Shown here piece by piece: positions 8,334 to 17,837 of a DNA stretch of 64,000 nt. Each line of letters opens with the position of its first letter. Position 1 is the first letter of the stretch. The stretch lies in NCBI RefSeq assembly GCF_014762745.1, contig NZ_JABURJ010000052.1:1-64000 (forward strand), given 5' to 3'. Both the position numbers and the translations under genes were made by a program. This DNA comes from Kangiella sp. GTDB lineage: Bacteria > Pseudomonadota > Gammaproteobacteria > Enterobacterales > Kangiellaceae. A model generated the notes under the pieces. That model saw only the letters and a program-made list of their open reading frames with translations. It did not search any database and was not told the DNA's origin.

Positions 8334-10757
8334 ATGAAAAAAAACCTTTTGAGCCAACGGCTTATCAAGCCATTTCTTGTCAAATCAATGTTAGGTTGCG
8401 CATTAGCATTCACTGCCGCCATTCAGGCGCAACCCTTAACCCTGAATAAAGTTATGTCCGATCCGGACTGGATTGGTAATGCTCCCGAGAATGCTTACTG
8501 GCATTCAGATGGTCAGAGTATTTATTACCAGCAGAAAATTGTTGGCAATAAGGAAAAGGCCTGGTATCAGCTGGATCTGGCCAGCAAAGAAGCCAGGAAA
8601 TTAAGCGACAAGGAGCTAGTTGAGCGTGATGGTGACAATGGTGTTTTAAGTCCGAACAAGTTGCTGAAAGCTTATAATCTTCAAGGCGACCTCTATGTTC
8701 GTTATATGGAAACCGGCGAGGTTCGCCAGTTAACCAAAACTCTGGCCAATGAGGGTCAGCCAATATTTATTGGTAATCAAAGTGTCGCTTATCGTGAAGG
8801 CAACAGTTTTTATAGTATTAATCTAAACGATGGCTTGATCAGTCATATCGTGGATGTTCGTCTGGAAGATGATCCTGATGAGGAAGAAGATAAAAGTTAT
8901 CTGGAAGAACAACAGGCACGTTATTTTGACTATATTCGCCAACAGCAGGAGCAGCGCGAACATGACAAAAAGCGTAAGCAGCAGATTGCACAAAGCTCTG
9001 ACAGAGATGCGCCGCAACCCTGGTATCTTGGAAAGGACAAAGAAATTCATACTCTGAGCCTGTCGCCGAATGGTCGTTATGTGATTGTTGGAACTTATGA
9101 TTCGTCAGACGAAAAAGGTAAAGCCGACAATATGCCGCGCTTTGTGACAGAGGATGGTTACGTTAAAAATGAAGAGGTCAGGGCGTTAGTGGGTACTGAT
9201 GAACCTCGTCACGAAACACTTCACCTACTTGATTTACAAACAGGAAAGCAGACCGAGCTAAGCTACCGAGGTCTACCTTATATCGAAGATGACCCACTGG
9301 CAGATATCAAACGCGATACCGCACGCAAGCTTGATAAAGACTATGAGCCACATGAGGGTATTCGCAGCGTGTCTTTGTTTGATTGGATTCCAAGCCGTGG
9401 CATTCAATGGTCTCCAGACGGTAGTAATGCGTTAATCATGTTGTATTCAGCAGATAACAAGGATCGCTGGATTGCGACTATCGACTTTGAGGATAAAGAG
9501 TTAGATAACCAGCACTACATGCGTGATAAGGCATGGGTTAACGACTGGAACTTTAATGACTTCGGCTGGATTGATAATAAAACGATTTATTACACCTCTG
9601 AAGAAACTGGATTTAGCCACCTGTATACCAAGGCTCTTAATCGAGGTGATGATGCGTTGACTCGCGGTCGCTATGTCGTGGACTCGGTAACTTTGTCGCC
9701 CGATAAGAAATACTTCTACTATCGTGCCAATAAAAAACATCCGGGCATTTTTGAGGTTTATCGAGTAGCCATTGATGGTGGTGATTCACAGCCAGTCACC
9801 AATCTGGGCGGCTTGAATGATTATGTGTTATCGCCAGATGGCTCTCAGTTGATTATTGAGCATTCGGAAGCCTTAAAACCAAAAGATTTGTATCTAACGG
9901 CAGCGACCGGTGGAGAGGTTGTTCAGTTGACCGATACGGTTTCTGATGAGTTTAAGTCAATTAACTGGACACAGCCTGAGTATGTTGAGATTCCTTCGCG
10001 TGAAGCAGATATGCCAATCCATGCGCGCCTCTATAAACCAGCTGATTTTGATGCGGAACGTGAGCAGCCATACCCCGCCGTAATTTTCATTCATGGCGCT
10101 GGTTATTTACAGAATGCCCATCAGGGTTGGTCAAACTACTTCCGTGAATTCATGTTTCACAGCTTCTTGAACCAGCAGGGCTATGTGGTGTTGGATATTG
10201 ATTATCGCGGTTCAGCCAATTACGGACGCGACTGGCGTACCGCCATTTACCGCCAGATGGGCAACCCGGAAGTTGTGGACTTACAGGATGGGGCTAACTG
10301 GATGGCCAATAACGTCAATGTCGATCGCAGCAAGGTGGGTATCTATGGTGGCTCTTATGGCGGCTTCCTGACTTTCATGGCTCTGTTCACAGCTCCAGAC
10401 GAGTTTGCTGCTGGTGCTTCGCTACGTCCAGTAACTGACTGGGCTCACTATAATCATCCCTATACCTCAAATATTTTGAATACTCCAGAGGTGGATCCGG
10501 TTGCTTATGAGCGTAGCTCTCCGATTGAATTTGCAGAGGGTTTGAATAAACCACTGTTGATTGCACATGGCATGGTGGACGATAACGTATTCTTCAAAGA
10601 CACTGTTCGCCTGGTACAGCGTTTGATTGAACTGGAAAAGACCGAATATTTCGAAACAGCGATTTATCCGATCGAGCCGCATGGTTTTACCGAGCCATCC
10701 AGCTGGCTGGATGAATACAAACGGATTTACTTCCTGTTTGAGCGTCACTTGAAATAA
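8334..10757 (+). CDS. S9-family exported peptidase (DPP IV-like)
   Basis: Serine peptidase of 807 aa with an N-terminal signal peptide, a beta-propeller region (about 40-560) and a C-terminal alpha/beta hydrolase. Catalytic residues are visible: Ser in GGSYGGF, Asp in GMVDDNVFF and His in EPHGFTEPSSW. This order is typical of dipeptidyl-peptidase IV/acylaminoacyl-peptidase relatives. It likely cleaves short peptides in the periplasm. It is divergent from the M28 gene and ends at a strong terminator. An acidic/Gln-rich insertion near residues 180-220 is not part of the core fold. Confidence 0.88.
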   Translation: MKKNLLSQRLIKPFLVKSMLGCALAFTAAIQAQPLTLNKVMSDPDWIGNAPENAYWHSDGQSIYYQQKIVGNKEKAWYQLDLASKEARKLSDKELVERDGDNGVLSPNKLLKAYNLQGDLYVRYMETGEVRQLTKTLANEGQPIFIGNQSVAYREGNSFYSINLNDGLISHIVDVRLEDDPDEEEDKSYLEEQQARYFDYIRQQQEQREHDKKRKQQIAQSSDRDAPQPWYLGKDKEIHTLSLSPNGRYVIVGTYDSSDEKGKADNMPRFVTEDGYVKNEEVRALVGTDEPRHETLHLLDLQTGKQTELSYRGLPYIEDDPLADIKRDTARKLDKDYEPHEGIRSVSLFDWIPSRGIQWSPDGSNALIMLYSADNKDRWIATIDFEDKELDNQHYMRDKAWVNDWNFNDFGWIDNKTIYYTSEETGFSHLYTKALNRGDDALTRGRYVVDSVTLSPDKKYFYYRANKKHPGIFEVYRVAIDGGDSQPVTNLGGLNDYVLSPDGSQLIIEHSEALKPKDLYLTAATGGEVVQLTDTVSDEFKSINWTQPEYVEIPSREADMPIHARLYKPADFDAEREQPYPAVIFIHGAGYLQNAHQGWSNYFREFMFHSFLNQQGYVVLDIDYRGSANYGRDWRTAIYRQMGNPEVVDLQDGANWMANNVNVDRSKVGIYGGSYGGFLTFMALFTAPDEFAAGASLRPVTDWAHYNHPYTSNILNTPEVDPVAYERSSPIEFAEGLNKPLLIAHGMVDDNVFFKDTVRLVQRLIELEKTEYFETAIYPIEPHGFTEPSSWLDEYKRIYFLFERHLK

Positions 10758-10771
10758 AAATGTGCTGTATA

Positions 10772-10804
10772 AAAAGAAGGCTTCCGATTGGAAGCCTTCT
10801 TTTA
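10772..10804 (+). terminator. Rho-independent terminator of the S9 peptidase gene
   Basis: AAAAAGAAGGCTTCC and GGAAGCCTTCTTTT form a perfect stem ending in a T-run directly after the stop codon. Confidence 0.85.
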
Positions 10805-10858
10805 TGGTTCGTTGACTAGTGCAACTCGCCCCTCAATTAGGAACATTCAACTTTGAAA

Positions 10859-11746
10859 CTATAAAGTGTTCTGCGATTTCTTAACATCACCTAAATAGAT
10901 TTCACGGTAAGACATATAGCCAATACCTACCATTACGGGCATCAGCACTGCGGTTAGCAATGTGCTGAGCAATAATTCTGCAGCAACTGGTGGCAGGATA
11001 GCTGATAAAAGTGCGCCAGCTATCATTGCAATCAAACCTACAGCGATACCCAGGCCTATCAATACCAGTACCAGAACGATCATGGGTAGCAAGTTTTTGA
11101 TACCACCAATAAAGCTATTTAACAGTGCTGACATTGGATTTTGTTGCTGGAACAAAATCAGGTTGGGTGCAAACCAGTTGGCCAGGGAGAGAGCAATAAA
11201 AGCCAGGAAAATCCATAGTAGATAGGGGCCAATCAGTTCAGCAAAGGCTTTCATTTCAGCTTCCATTGCAGCCTGATCTGTACCTGCCTGTAGTGTTGCC
11301 CAGTCAATCGCCGTCAGGCTTTCTGTGCCGATGGAGCTGATAAATAGATAAACCACAACTGCGCCAAGAACTGCAAATATGCCGCAATAAATTAACAACC
11401 CAAATTTACGGGCGTGGTTAAAACCCTCAAAAAACTGCAGTGGAGTAATCTCTCCTGTTTTTTGCTGAACCTTGCTTGCTCCGAGGTAGCCTCCGGCCAG
11501 AAAGAGTGGGTTCAGGATCAATATCAGCATCGCAATGGCTGCGCCCAAAAGGGGCAAAATGGTGGTGATGATGCTGTATATCAGACCAGCTAGGAACCAC
11601 TTGCCAAAATGCGGGACAAAAATTTCAGATAGTGAGCGTTCAACCCAGTGATAACCGCGGCCAGGCGATACAACCTGAGCCTGGCCATTGTGTGGTTGTG
11701 GTGTCTGTTCTTCATCTACATGAATAAACTCGTCGTTCTTATCCAT
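10859..11746 (-). CDS. BPSS1780-like multi-pass membrane protein
   Basis: Membrane protein of 295 aa with a soluble N-terminus of about 45 residues and five or six hydrophobic helices. The segment GRGYHWVERSLSEIF followed by the membrane part matches what I know as the BPSS1780 family of unknown function. No catalytic motif is visible. It is followed 33 nt upstream by the nitroreductase gene on the same strand, so the two may be co-transcribed. Confidence 0.7.
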   Translation of the reverse strand: MDKNDEFIHVDEEQTPQPHNGQAQVVSPGRGYHWVERSLSEIFVPHFGKWFLAGLIYSIITTILPLLGAAIAMLILILNPLFLAGGYLGASKVQQKTGEITPLQFFEGFNHARKFGLLIYCGIFAVLGAVVVYLFISSIGTESLTAIDWATLQAGTDQAAMEAEMKAFAELIGPYLLWIFLAFIALSLANWFAPNLILFQQQNPMSALLNSFIGGIKNLLPMIVLVLVLIGLGIAVGLIAMIAGALLSAILPPVAAELLLSTLLTAVLMPVMVGIGYMSYREIYLGDVKKSQNTL

Positions 11747-11779
11747 TGTATTTCCTTGTTATATCAGATGATTGAGTCA

Positions 11780-12382
11780 TTATAGGATGGTATTGGCTTC
11801 ATCAAAGTCCAGGCGTGGACTGCGTGGGAACAGGTTTTCCTCAGTGCCGTAGCCTAAGTTGCATAGGAAGTTTACTTTGATACTGCTATCAGCAAAGAAG
11901 GTTTCATTAACCATTTTCTGATTGAAGCCAGACATTGGACCGCAGTCCAAACCTAGTGCACGCGCAGCCAGAATGAAGTAACCACCTTGCAGTGAGCTGT
12001 TACGGAATGCTGTGGACTCAATAAATTTCTCTTTGCCGACAAACCAGCTTTTCGCATCAGTGTGCGGGAATAGTTTAGGAAGTTTTTCGTAGAATTCCAT
12101 ATCCATACCGATGATGGCGCAAACTGGCGCTGACATGGTTTTTTCTAGATTACCTTCGCTCAGACAAGGTTTTAATTTCTCTTTAGCTTCTTTGCTTTTT
12201 ACGAAAACAACACGCATTGGACAGCAGTTTGCCGAAGTTGGCCCCATTTTCACAAGGTCATGCAATTTATGCAGAAGCTCATCGGGCACCTCTTTATCTT
12301 GCCAGGCGTTGTAGGTGCGCGCTTCTAAAAACAATGTATCTAAAGCTTGCTGAGAAAGTGGCTCGGTAATATTTCGTGACAT
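11780..12382 (-). CDS. RutE/NfsB-type nitroreductase
   Basis: FMN-dependent oxidoreductase of 200 aa. The segments [15 protein letters not shown] and [16 protein letters not shown] match the malonic-semialdehyde reductase/RutE-like branch of the nitroreductase family. The start is placed at ATG 12382, preceded by AGAGGA at normal spacing, giving the family's [18 protein letters not shown] start; the open frame extends 18 codons further without support. No pyrimidine-degradation (rut) genes are nearby, so a general quinone/aldehyde/nitro-compound reductase role is as likely. Confidence 0.8.
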   Translation of the reverse strand: MSRNITEPLSQQALDTLFLEARTYNAWQDKEVPDELLHKLHDLVKMGPTSANCCPMRVVFVKSKEAKEKLKPCLSEGNLEKTMSAPVCAIIGMDMEFYEKLPKLFPHTDAKSWFVGKEKFIESTAFRNSSLQGGYFILAARALGLDCGPMSGFNQKMVNETFFADSSIKVNFLCNLGYGTEENLFPRSPRLDFDEANTIL

Positions 12383-12543
12383 AAAATCCTCTTGATTTGC
12401 TGTGTTTAGGGTGCATTTTACGCATAGTTTAACCATAATACAGTCCCTATCGGCTTTTCGGAGCTGTTTTGGCGCTAATTAACGTTATGTGTTTTGTTAA
12501 TACTGCTGCTTTGAGCAACTGCTGTGCATTGTAAATGACCTTA

Positions 12544-13365
12544 ATGAAAAAACTGTCAAACTCTTATCATTTCATCCTGTTCGGGCTGATGGCTTTATTG
12601 CTGACGGCATGCGGTGCATCGCCTGAAGATCTTAAGCGATGTGAGCAGCATTATCAGGCGAAAAGTTACAAGGTTGCCGAGCAGTATTGCAAAAAAGGTG
12701 CTAAGTCGGGCGATGAAACTGCGCAATACTTGTATGCCATGATGCTTTATCGTGGGCTGGGTGTTGAAGTAGATACTGACGAAGCTTCTAAGTGGATGAA
12801 GCGCTCGGCGGAACAGGGCTATCAGAAAGCGGTATTCCATAAAGCAATTTACTACCTGACTACCAAAGACAAAGATGTCAGCATGGAGCAGAAAGAAACG
12901 GCGCTACAAACCATGCAGGGCTTCGCTGAGCAGGGTGACAAAGTTGCTCAGTATTGGATGGGTAATACTTTTTATTTTGGCTATATTGATGGTCGTAAAA
13001 GCTATAATGAAGCTGTTTACTGGTATCAGCAGGCTGCTGAGCAGGGTAGCTATCAGGCGATGAATAATCTGGCCTGGCTTAAGGTCGTGAGCCAGGGCTC
13101 TGAATTATTTGATCCGGAACAGGGGCTTGAACTTTCTTTAAGGGTCATAAAAAAATATCCCGAAAACCATGGTTACCTGGATACCTTGGCAGCAGCTTAT
13201 GCAGCTAACCAGCAATTCGAACAGGCTGTCGCCACCCAATTAAAAGTCATAGAGCTTGCGTCCCATGATGACTGTGAGAAGTGTGACAAGCTGGTTGATT
13301 ATTATCAGGGTCGTTTACAGCTGTATCTCAATAAAAAGCCAGTAGTCAAAACTCTCGAAAACTAA
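12544..13365 (+). CDS. Sel1-repeat lipoprotein
   Basis: Predicted lipoprotein of 273 aa with lipobox LTAC at about residue 22. It is followed by several Sel1-like repeats (AQYLYAMMLYRGLGV, KWMKRSAEQGYQKA, AQYWMGNTFYFG, YWYQQAAEQGSYQA) and a TPR-like helical tail. Such repeats are protein-protein interaction scaffolds; the partner is unknown. ATG 12544 is chosen because it places a typical KK before the hydrophobic core; ATG 12535 is also possible and neither has a clear ribosome site. The CxxC (CEKC) near the C-terminus is notable for an exported protein. Confidence 0.75.
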   Translation: MKKLSNSYHFILFGLMALLLTACGASPEDLKRCEQHYQAKSYKVAEQYCKKGAKSGDETAQYLYAMMLYRGLGVEVDTDEASKWMKRSAEQGYQKAVFHKAIYYLTTKDKDVSMEQKETALQTMQGFAEQGDKVAQYWMGNTFYFGYIDGRKSYNEAVYWYQQAAEQGSYQAMNNLAWLKVVSQGSELFDPEQGLELSLRVIKKYPENHGYLDTLAAAYAANQQFEQAVATQLKVIELASHDDCEKCDKLVDYYQGRLQLYLNKKPVVKTLEN

Positions 13366-13482
13366 ATTGGGTCAGTGATTTTAGATTTCCCGAAATATAC
13401 TGCTTTGAAGTTTGTGTGGTCTGGGGTAGTCTAAAGTTATTATCAATTTAATGAGTACAGCAAGGATTCTGGCGATACCATT

Positions 13483-14169
13483 ATGACTTTTAAAGCATTT
13501 CAAACGAGGGCAGTTGTAGTTACCAGTTTGGCACTGCTGCTCCTTTCCTGTGCAACTTCTCCAAATATAACGAATAGTTCCTCTGAGGATGCTGCTGATT
13601 ACTGGTATTGTGCGCCAGGTGATAATAGAAGCTGGCGTTGCGCGGAAGATAAACAGGCATTGGGGTTAAGTTACTATCGCTTCTGGAAAACGACGCTGGA
13701 TCCTGTGGCGGAAGGTTTAGAAGAAGAGTTCATTGAAGAGGATATGACCGTACAGGAAGAGAGTGAGCCTGCCTCAGAAGAGCCAGCTTCCGAAGATACA
13801 GTGCTGGTAAAAGGAGCGAGTCTGAAAGAGCTTGAAGGGGCAGTGGTTGTTGAAGATGAATCAGCAATAGAAACAGTTGAGGAGGCAGTAGAGTCTGATG
13901 CCCTTCATTCAAAAGTACTTCAGTTGGCAGCCTATAATTCGCAGGAGCAGGCACAATCCTTTGCTGAATCTGTTGAGCAGACTCTGTCCGAAAAACCAAG
14001 CGTTATTCAGACCAGAGTTAAAGGGCAGCTTTATTACGTTGTGGTTTATGATCGGTTAGCATCGCAAGCAGAAGCAGAACAGTTGATGCAGCAAGTTGAG
14101 CAATCCTTTCCTGCCATCTCCCCCTGGTTAAGAAGCCGCTCCGGCTTTGAAGCATTGCGTGTTGATTAA
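13483..14169 (+). CDS. SPOR-domain lipoprotein
   Basis: Lipoprotein of 228 aa with signal LALLLLSC. A Trp/Cys-containing N-terminal part is followed by a very acidic Glu/Val-rich linker (about 75-140). A C-terminal SPOR-like domain (about 145-225, LQLAAYNSQEQAQSFAES through YYVVVYDRLASQAEAEQL) would bind denuded septal peptidoglycan. A cell-division or envelope role is inferred from that domain only. The gene overlaps the converging thioredoxin-like gene by 4 nt at the stop codons. Confidence 0.75.
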   Translation: MTFKAFQTRAVVVTSLALLLLSCATSPNITNSSSEDAADYWYCAPGDNRSWRCAEDKQALGLSYYRFWKTTLDPVAEGLEEEFIEEDMTVQEESEPASEEPASEDTVLVKGASLKELEGAVVVEDESAIETVEEAVESDALHSKVLQLAAYNSQEQAQSFAESVEQTLSEKPSVIQTRVKGQLYYVVVYDRLASQAEAEQLMQQVEQSFPAISPWLRSRSGFEALRVD

Positions 14170-14675
14170 TCTTTTACAGTAGTTAAAATTTTGGCTAGGT
14201 CAGTAGCCAGATCCTGCTCGGGCTTTTCAATAATTCGTCCCAGCTCCTTACCCGCCTGATTAACCACAATGGTTGGTGTATAGAGAATGCCATTGGCTTT
14301 TGCTCTACCCTGAGGCTCCTGCTTTTTCATGTCCAAAGAAATTAATTGATAACTGATGTTGGGGTTGTTGACTGTATCCAACAAAGCGATCAACTCCGGT
14401 ACTTCGCGCACGCTATCATGGCACCAGACGCCAAAGTAAACAGTTAAATGAGTTGCCTCGGAAACTGCTTTCAGCTGCTTGATAGCATCAGCGGGTTGGG
14501 CGACAGTTTTGCCGGGACTCTGGAAGTAAGGATAGGTCTTCTGAACTTCCTGATAACTGATATCACCAACAAGAATAGTCGGCTTCTGATGGGAATCAGT
14601 GAAATGAGTTTGACAACCGCTGAGTACCAGTAATGGTAAGAAACAAAAAACTGATATTAGAATGATACGTTTCAT
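14166..14675 (-). CDS. Thioredoxin-like lipoprotein with a single active-site Cys
   Basis: Predicted lipoprotein of 169 aa (lipobox VLSGC) with a thioredoxin fold. The active-site position reads VWCHDS, a CxxS motif with no second cysteine, and the cis-proline region YTPTIVVN is present. A monothiol protein of this kind cannot do classical dithiol exchange; mixed-disulfide or chaperone activity is possible. It sits just downstream of the PanE-MsrB fusion on the same strand (25-nt gap), so it could supply electrons or handle oxidised proteins, but this is inference. Confidence 0.75.
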   Translation of the reverse strand: MKRIILISVFCFLPLLVLSGCQTHFTDSHQKPTILVGDISYQEVQKTYPYFQSPGKTVAQPADAIKQLKAVSEATHLTVYFGVWCHDSVREVPELIALLDTVNNPNISYQLISLDMKKQEPQGRAKANGILYTPTIVVNQAGKELGRIIEKPEQDLATDLAKILTTVKD

Positions 14676-14699
14676 AGTGTTCTCTTAAATGAAGTTTAA

Positions 14700-15974
14700 T
14701 TATTTATTGGTAGGCTCAAAATTAAGGCTGACCGAATTAACGCAAAACCGTTGGCCAGTCTCGGTCGGTCCATCCTCAAAAACATGCCCGAGGTGTGAGC
14801 CGCACTGCGCACAGAGAATTTCAATTCGATGCATATTATGGCTGTTATCTACTCGGTAGGCGATGGCTTTATTATTCTGGGCTCGATCGAAACTTGGCCA
14901 GCCGCAGCCGGAGTCAAACTTTCCGCTGTCATCAAACAAAACCGAGTTGCAACAGATACATCGATAAACCCCTTTTTCCTGATGCATATTGTACTGGCCG
15001 GTAAATGGCCGCTCGGTACCATGCTGTTGTGTGACATGATAAGTCAATTCATCAAAGTTCCTTGCCTTGGCTTCGGCCTGCTCTTTCAACGGTGGATAGA
15101 GAATATGGAACTGGTTCCATAAAGCCCAGTGATGGGGTGCATGGAAGCTACTTGCTTGCATCTGATCCAGCAGATAACCATTGATGGCATCAATTTCGGT
15201 AACGTGTTCTGCCATTACATCTTGATACATGGATGAGTAGTTATCGGCAGTCTGTTCAATGACATCGAAGATGATCGCTTTAAGATCTTCTGCAAACTGA
15301 AAGCCCATGCTTTGCGCAAATTGGCGGCTTTCATTGATTAAAGCCAAAAGTTGAGGCCTGTGTTCTTCTTTGAGAAGTGCACCATTTTTACAGCGATGAA
15401 TGGCGGTTAATGGATTAACGACCGCATTGATCAGCAGTTTTCGCCACAGAATGGGCTGGATATTGTCAATCCACTCAAAAGCTAGAGCAGGGGTGGACTG
15501 AAGCTGACTGAACCATTCTGGAGCTGATTGATGCTCCAGCGCACCTACCACGATCTTGCCCGCGCCAGCGTAGACCAGCTTTTGAGGTGACTCCCGATAA
15601 GCGCCATGAGTATTGCTGGCAAAGAAGATATTGTGTTCCGCCACATACTGACTGGCTTCTTTTTCATGACCCATGCCATTTTGAAACAGCACTAATTGGC
15701 TTTGGTCATGCAAACGGTGCTTAATTGATTCGAGGGCGTCGCTCAGCTGCGATGCCTTAACGCAGACCAACACCAGCTCCAGCGGTGATGAGTCTTGCAG
15801 GCAGGTGGTTTGCAAATGCTTCGAGCTGACTTTTTGGTCGAGGTCGCGAAACTGCCAGTCCGGTGAGGCGTATTTATCAGAATCGCTGACAATAAGCTGG
15901 CATTCAACCGAGGCATCAGTTAGTTTATGGGCTAGCAGCTGGCCGATTGCGCCAGCGCCGAGTATAGAAATCAT
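14700..15974 (-). CDS. Fusion: PanE-type ketopantoate reductase + methionine sulfoxide reductase B
   Basis: A single uninterrupted 424-aa frame holds two enzymes. Residues 1 to about 300 are a ketopantoate-reductase-like domain with the NADPH motif GAGAIGQLLA and the KLLINAVVNPLTAI stretch of the C-terminal helical domain. Residues 306-424 are a complete MsrB, reducing methionine-R-sulfoxide: HVTQQHGTERPFTG, zinc pairs C339/C342 and C388/C391, GCGWPSF, HLGHVF and the catalytic Cys411 in RFCVNS. I do not know of this pairing as a standard architecture. No frameshift marks are seen at the junction. Whether the PanE half acts on ketopantoate or another 2-keto acid is unknown. Confidence 0.85.
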   Translation of the reverse strand: MISILGAGAIGQLLAHKLTDASVECQLIVSDSDKYASPDWQFRDLDQKVSSKHLQTTCLQDSSPLELVLVCVKASQLSDALESIKHRLHDQSQLVLFQNGMGHEKEASQYVAEHNIFFASNTHGAYRESPQKLVYAGAGKIVVGALEHQSAPEWFSQLQSTPALAFEWIDNIQPILWRKLLINAVVNPLTAIHRCKNGALLKEEHRPQLLALINESRQFAQSMGFQFAEDLKAIIFDVIEQTADNYSSMYQDVMAEHVTEIDAINGYLLDQMQASSFHAPHHWALWNQFHILYPPLKEQAEAKARNFDELTYHVTQQHGTERPFTGQYNMHQEKGVYRCICCNSVLFDDSGKFDSGCGWPSFDRAQNNKAIAYRVDNSHNMHRIEILCAQCGSHLGHVFEDGPTETGQRFCVNSVSLNFEPTNK

Positions 15975-16011
15975 GCTGAAAATTCGTTAACCAAATAAAA
16001 ACCATCTTATA

Positions 16012-17406
16012 GTGAAAAATAGCGCAATTAAACTTCAATCTTATGCAAAAGGCTTTGTTTACTTCCATCCTGAAGTGATCCGCATGTTGTTGCTCGGCTT
16101 TTCAGCTGGCTTGCCTTACTTGTTGGTGATGGGAACATTTTCCTGGTTGTTAAAAGACGCGGGAATTTCTAGAACTGATATTGGCTTTGCATCCTGGATT
16201 GGCCTGGCTTATTCAATCAAGGTGTTGTGGTCACCGCTGGTCGATAACTTAAAAATCCCACTGCTTCATAAATGGTTTGGTAAGCGCCGAAGCTGGCTAT
16301 TTGTGGCGCAGGTTGGCATTACATTGTGTCTGCTGGCCATTGCCACCACCGATGCAGGAACTCACACCGCAAGAATCATCGGTTTTGCATTGGCGACCGC
16401 TTTTTTGGCAGCAACTCAGGATATTGTGGTCGATGCCTTTCGGGTAGAAAGTGTCGATGAGAAGAAGCAGGGTGCAGCTTCTGCCATGTATATCATGGGT
16501 TATCGATTAGCCATGATCGCCGCCGGTGCCGGAGCCTTGATGCTGGCCAACGAAGAAACTGGCGGTAGCTGGGAATTCAGCTATATGGTGATGGCGCTCT
16601 TGATGAGTGTCGGTCTGATTGGCTGGTTGTTGTCGCCTGAACCGCCTCATGTGGAGAAGGAAATCGGCACTTCAGAGCTGGATCACAGGGTTACCAATCG
16701 TCTGCTCAAAGCAGTGCCAAACACTCAGGAAAAATTGCGTAGTTTTATTCAGACCAGCTCAATTTCACAACATATTGTTCGTGCCATCATTTCGCCTTTC
16801 GTGGATTTCATCATCCGCTACCGTTGGTGGGGGCTTGTGGTTATTGCCTTCATCATGGCCTTTCGGGTCAGTGATCTGGTGCTGGGCGTCATGACCAATG
16901 TTTTTTATGACGACATGGGTTTCAGCAAGGACGAAGTAGCCAAAATCTCCAAAATCTATGGACTGATTATGACCATTGTAGGGGCTTTTCTTGGCGGTAT
17001 AGCAGTCAACCGGGTTAATATTCTTAAGTGTCTTTTCACCGGTTCCTTGCTGGTCATGTTGACTAATTTATTGTTTGCCTATATGGCCAGTCAACCAAAA
17101 AGTAATGAGCTTTTAATTGGAGTGATCAGCATAGACAACCTTGCAGGCGGCTTTGCTCAAGGGGTCCTGATGGCTTATTTCGCCACTCTGGTCAATAAAG
17201 AGTTTACTGCTACCCAATACGCGCTTTATACGTCGTTGATGACTTTGCCGGGTAAATTCCTCGGTGGATTTAGTGGCGCTGATATTGATCGCTGGGGTTA
17301 CGAATTCTTCTTTATCTATACTGCTTTTCTAGGAATTCCAGCAGTAATTCTGGTAATGGCGTTGATGTATCGGGATAAGCAGTTGAAGTTAACGGGAAAA
17401 GAGTAA
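16012..17406 (+). CDS. AmpG-like MFS transporter
   Basis: Inner-membrane permease of 464 aa with about twelve hydrophobic segments. The N-terminal FHPEVIRMLLLGFSAGLPYLL, the WSPLVDNLKIP loop and ATQDIVVDAFRVE are the signature regions of the AmpG family, which imports anhydro-muropeptides for wall recycling. The start is GTG 16012, with no good ribosome site, so an internal start cannot be excluded. No ampC/ampR partner is nearby; recycling rather than beta-lactamase induction is the more likely role. Confidence 0.82.
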   Translation: MKNSAIKLQSYAKGFVYFHPEVIRMLLLGFSAGLPYLLVMGTFSWLLKDAGISRTDIGFASWIGLAYSIKVLWSPLVDNLKIPLLHKWFGKRRSWLFVAQVGITLCLLAIATTDAGTHTARIIGFALATAFLAATQDIVVDAFRVESVDEKKQGAASAMYIMGYRLAMIAAGAGALMLANEETGGSWEFSYMVMALLMSVGLIGWLLSPEPPHVEKEIGTSELDHRVTNRLLKAVPNTQEKLRSFIQTSSISQHIVRAIISPFVDFIIRYRWWGLVVIAFIMAFRVSDLVLGVMTNVFYDDMGFSKDEVAKISKIYGLIMTIVGAFLGGIAVNRVNILKCLFTGSLLVMLTNLLFAYMASQPKSNELLIGVISIDNLAGGFAQGVLMAYFATLVNKEFTATQYALYTSLMTLPGKFLGGFSGADIDRWGYEFFFIYTAFLGIPAVILVMALMYRDKQLKLTGKE

Positions 17407-17837
17407 GGGTTTATACTTGCTACTTAGATTGTGTCCATTATCCCCTTTGATTGAGCTGAGTAGTAGGCAAGACATAGCAATTCAAAACAGGACGTTTTGA
17501 ATAGTAAAATTCGGGCAGGTGACCGAAGGAAATCCCTTTAGGGAGAAGGAACGTATTTTACGGTACCCAAGGGGGCAGACCCTGCGTTAAGTGGCTTGGC
17601 GGATACGAAGGAAGTAGAGCGAAGCGAAACCTCAATCACGGGGTGGTCTTCTTTTGGTTACTTTTCTTGACCACTCAAGAAAAGTAACTCGCTGAGTGGC
17701 GAAACGAGTTACAGCAGGAATGCTTTTTTAGCTAAAGTTGGATTCCCGCTTTCGCGGGAATGAACTAGATGGCTGGCTTTCTCTATTTGTTAAGAGAAAG
17801 CCTTATTACAGTTTTGTTATTCGGCAAACAATAACAG
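17407..17837. repeat. Non-coding interval with dispersed-repeat-like sequence and hairpins
   Basis: No gene is supported in these 430 bases. The interval holds a perfect 13-bp stem, TTACTTTTCTTGA against TCAAGAAAAGTAA (17658-17687, loop CCAC). It also holds a REP-like palindrome, GGATTCCCGC-TTTC-GCGGGAAT, near 17741-17763. Both resemble interspersed intergenic repeats found in many copies in proteobacterial genomes; copy number elsewhere is not known from this window. Confidence 0.6.

Noticed and set aside
16012..17406. AmpG as part of an inducible beta-lactamase locus
   Set aside because: No ampC, ampR or ampD gene lies nearby; family similarity alone supports only a muropeptide transporter.
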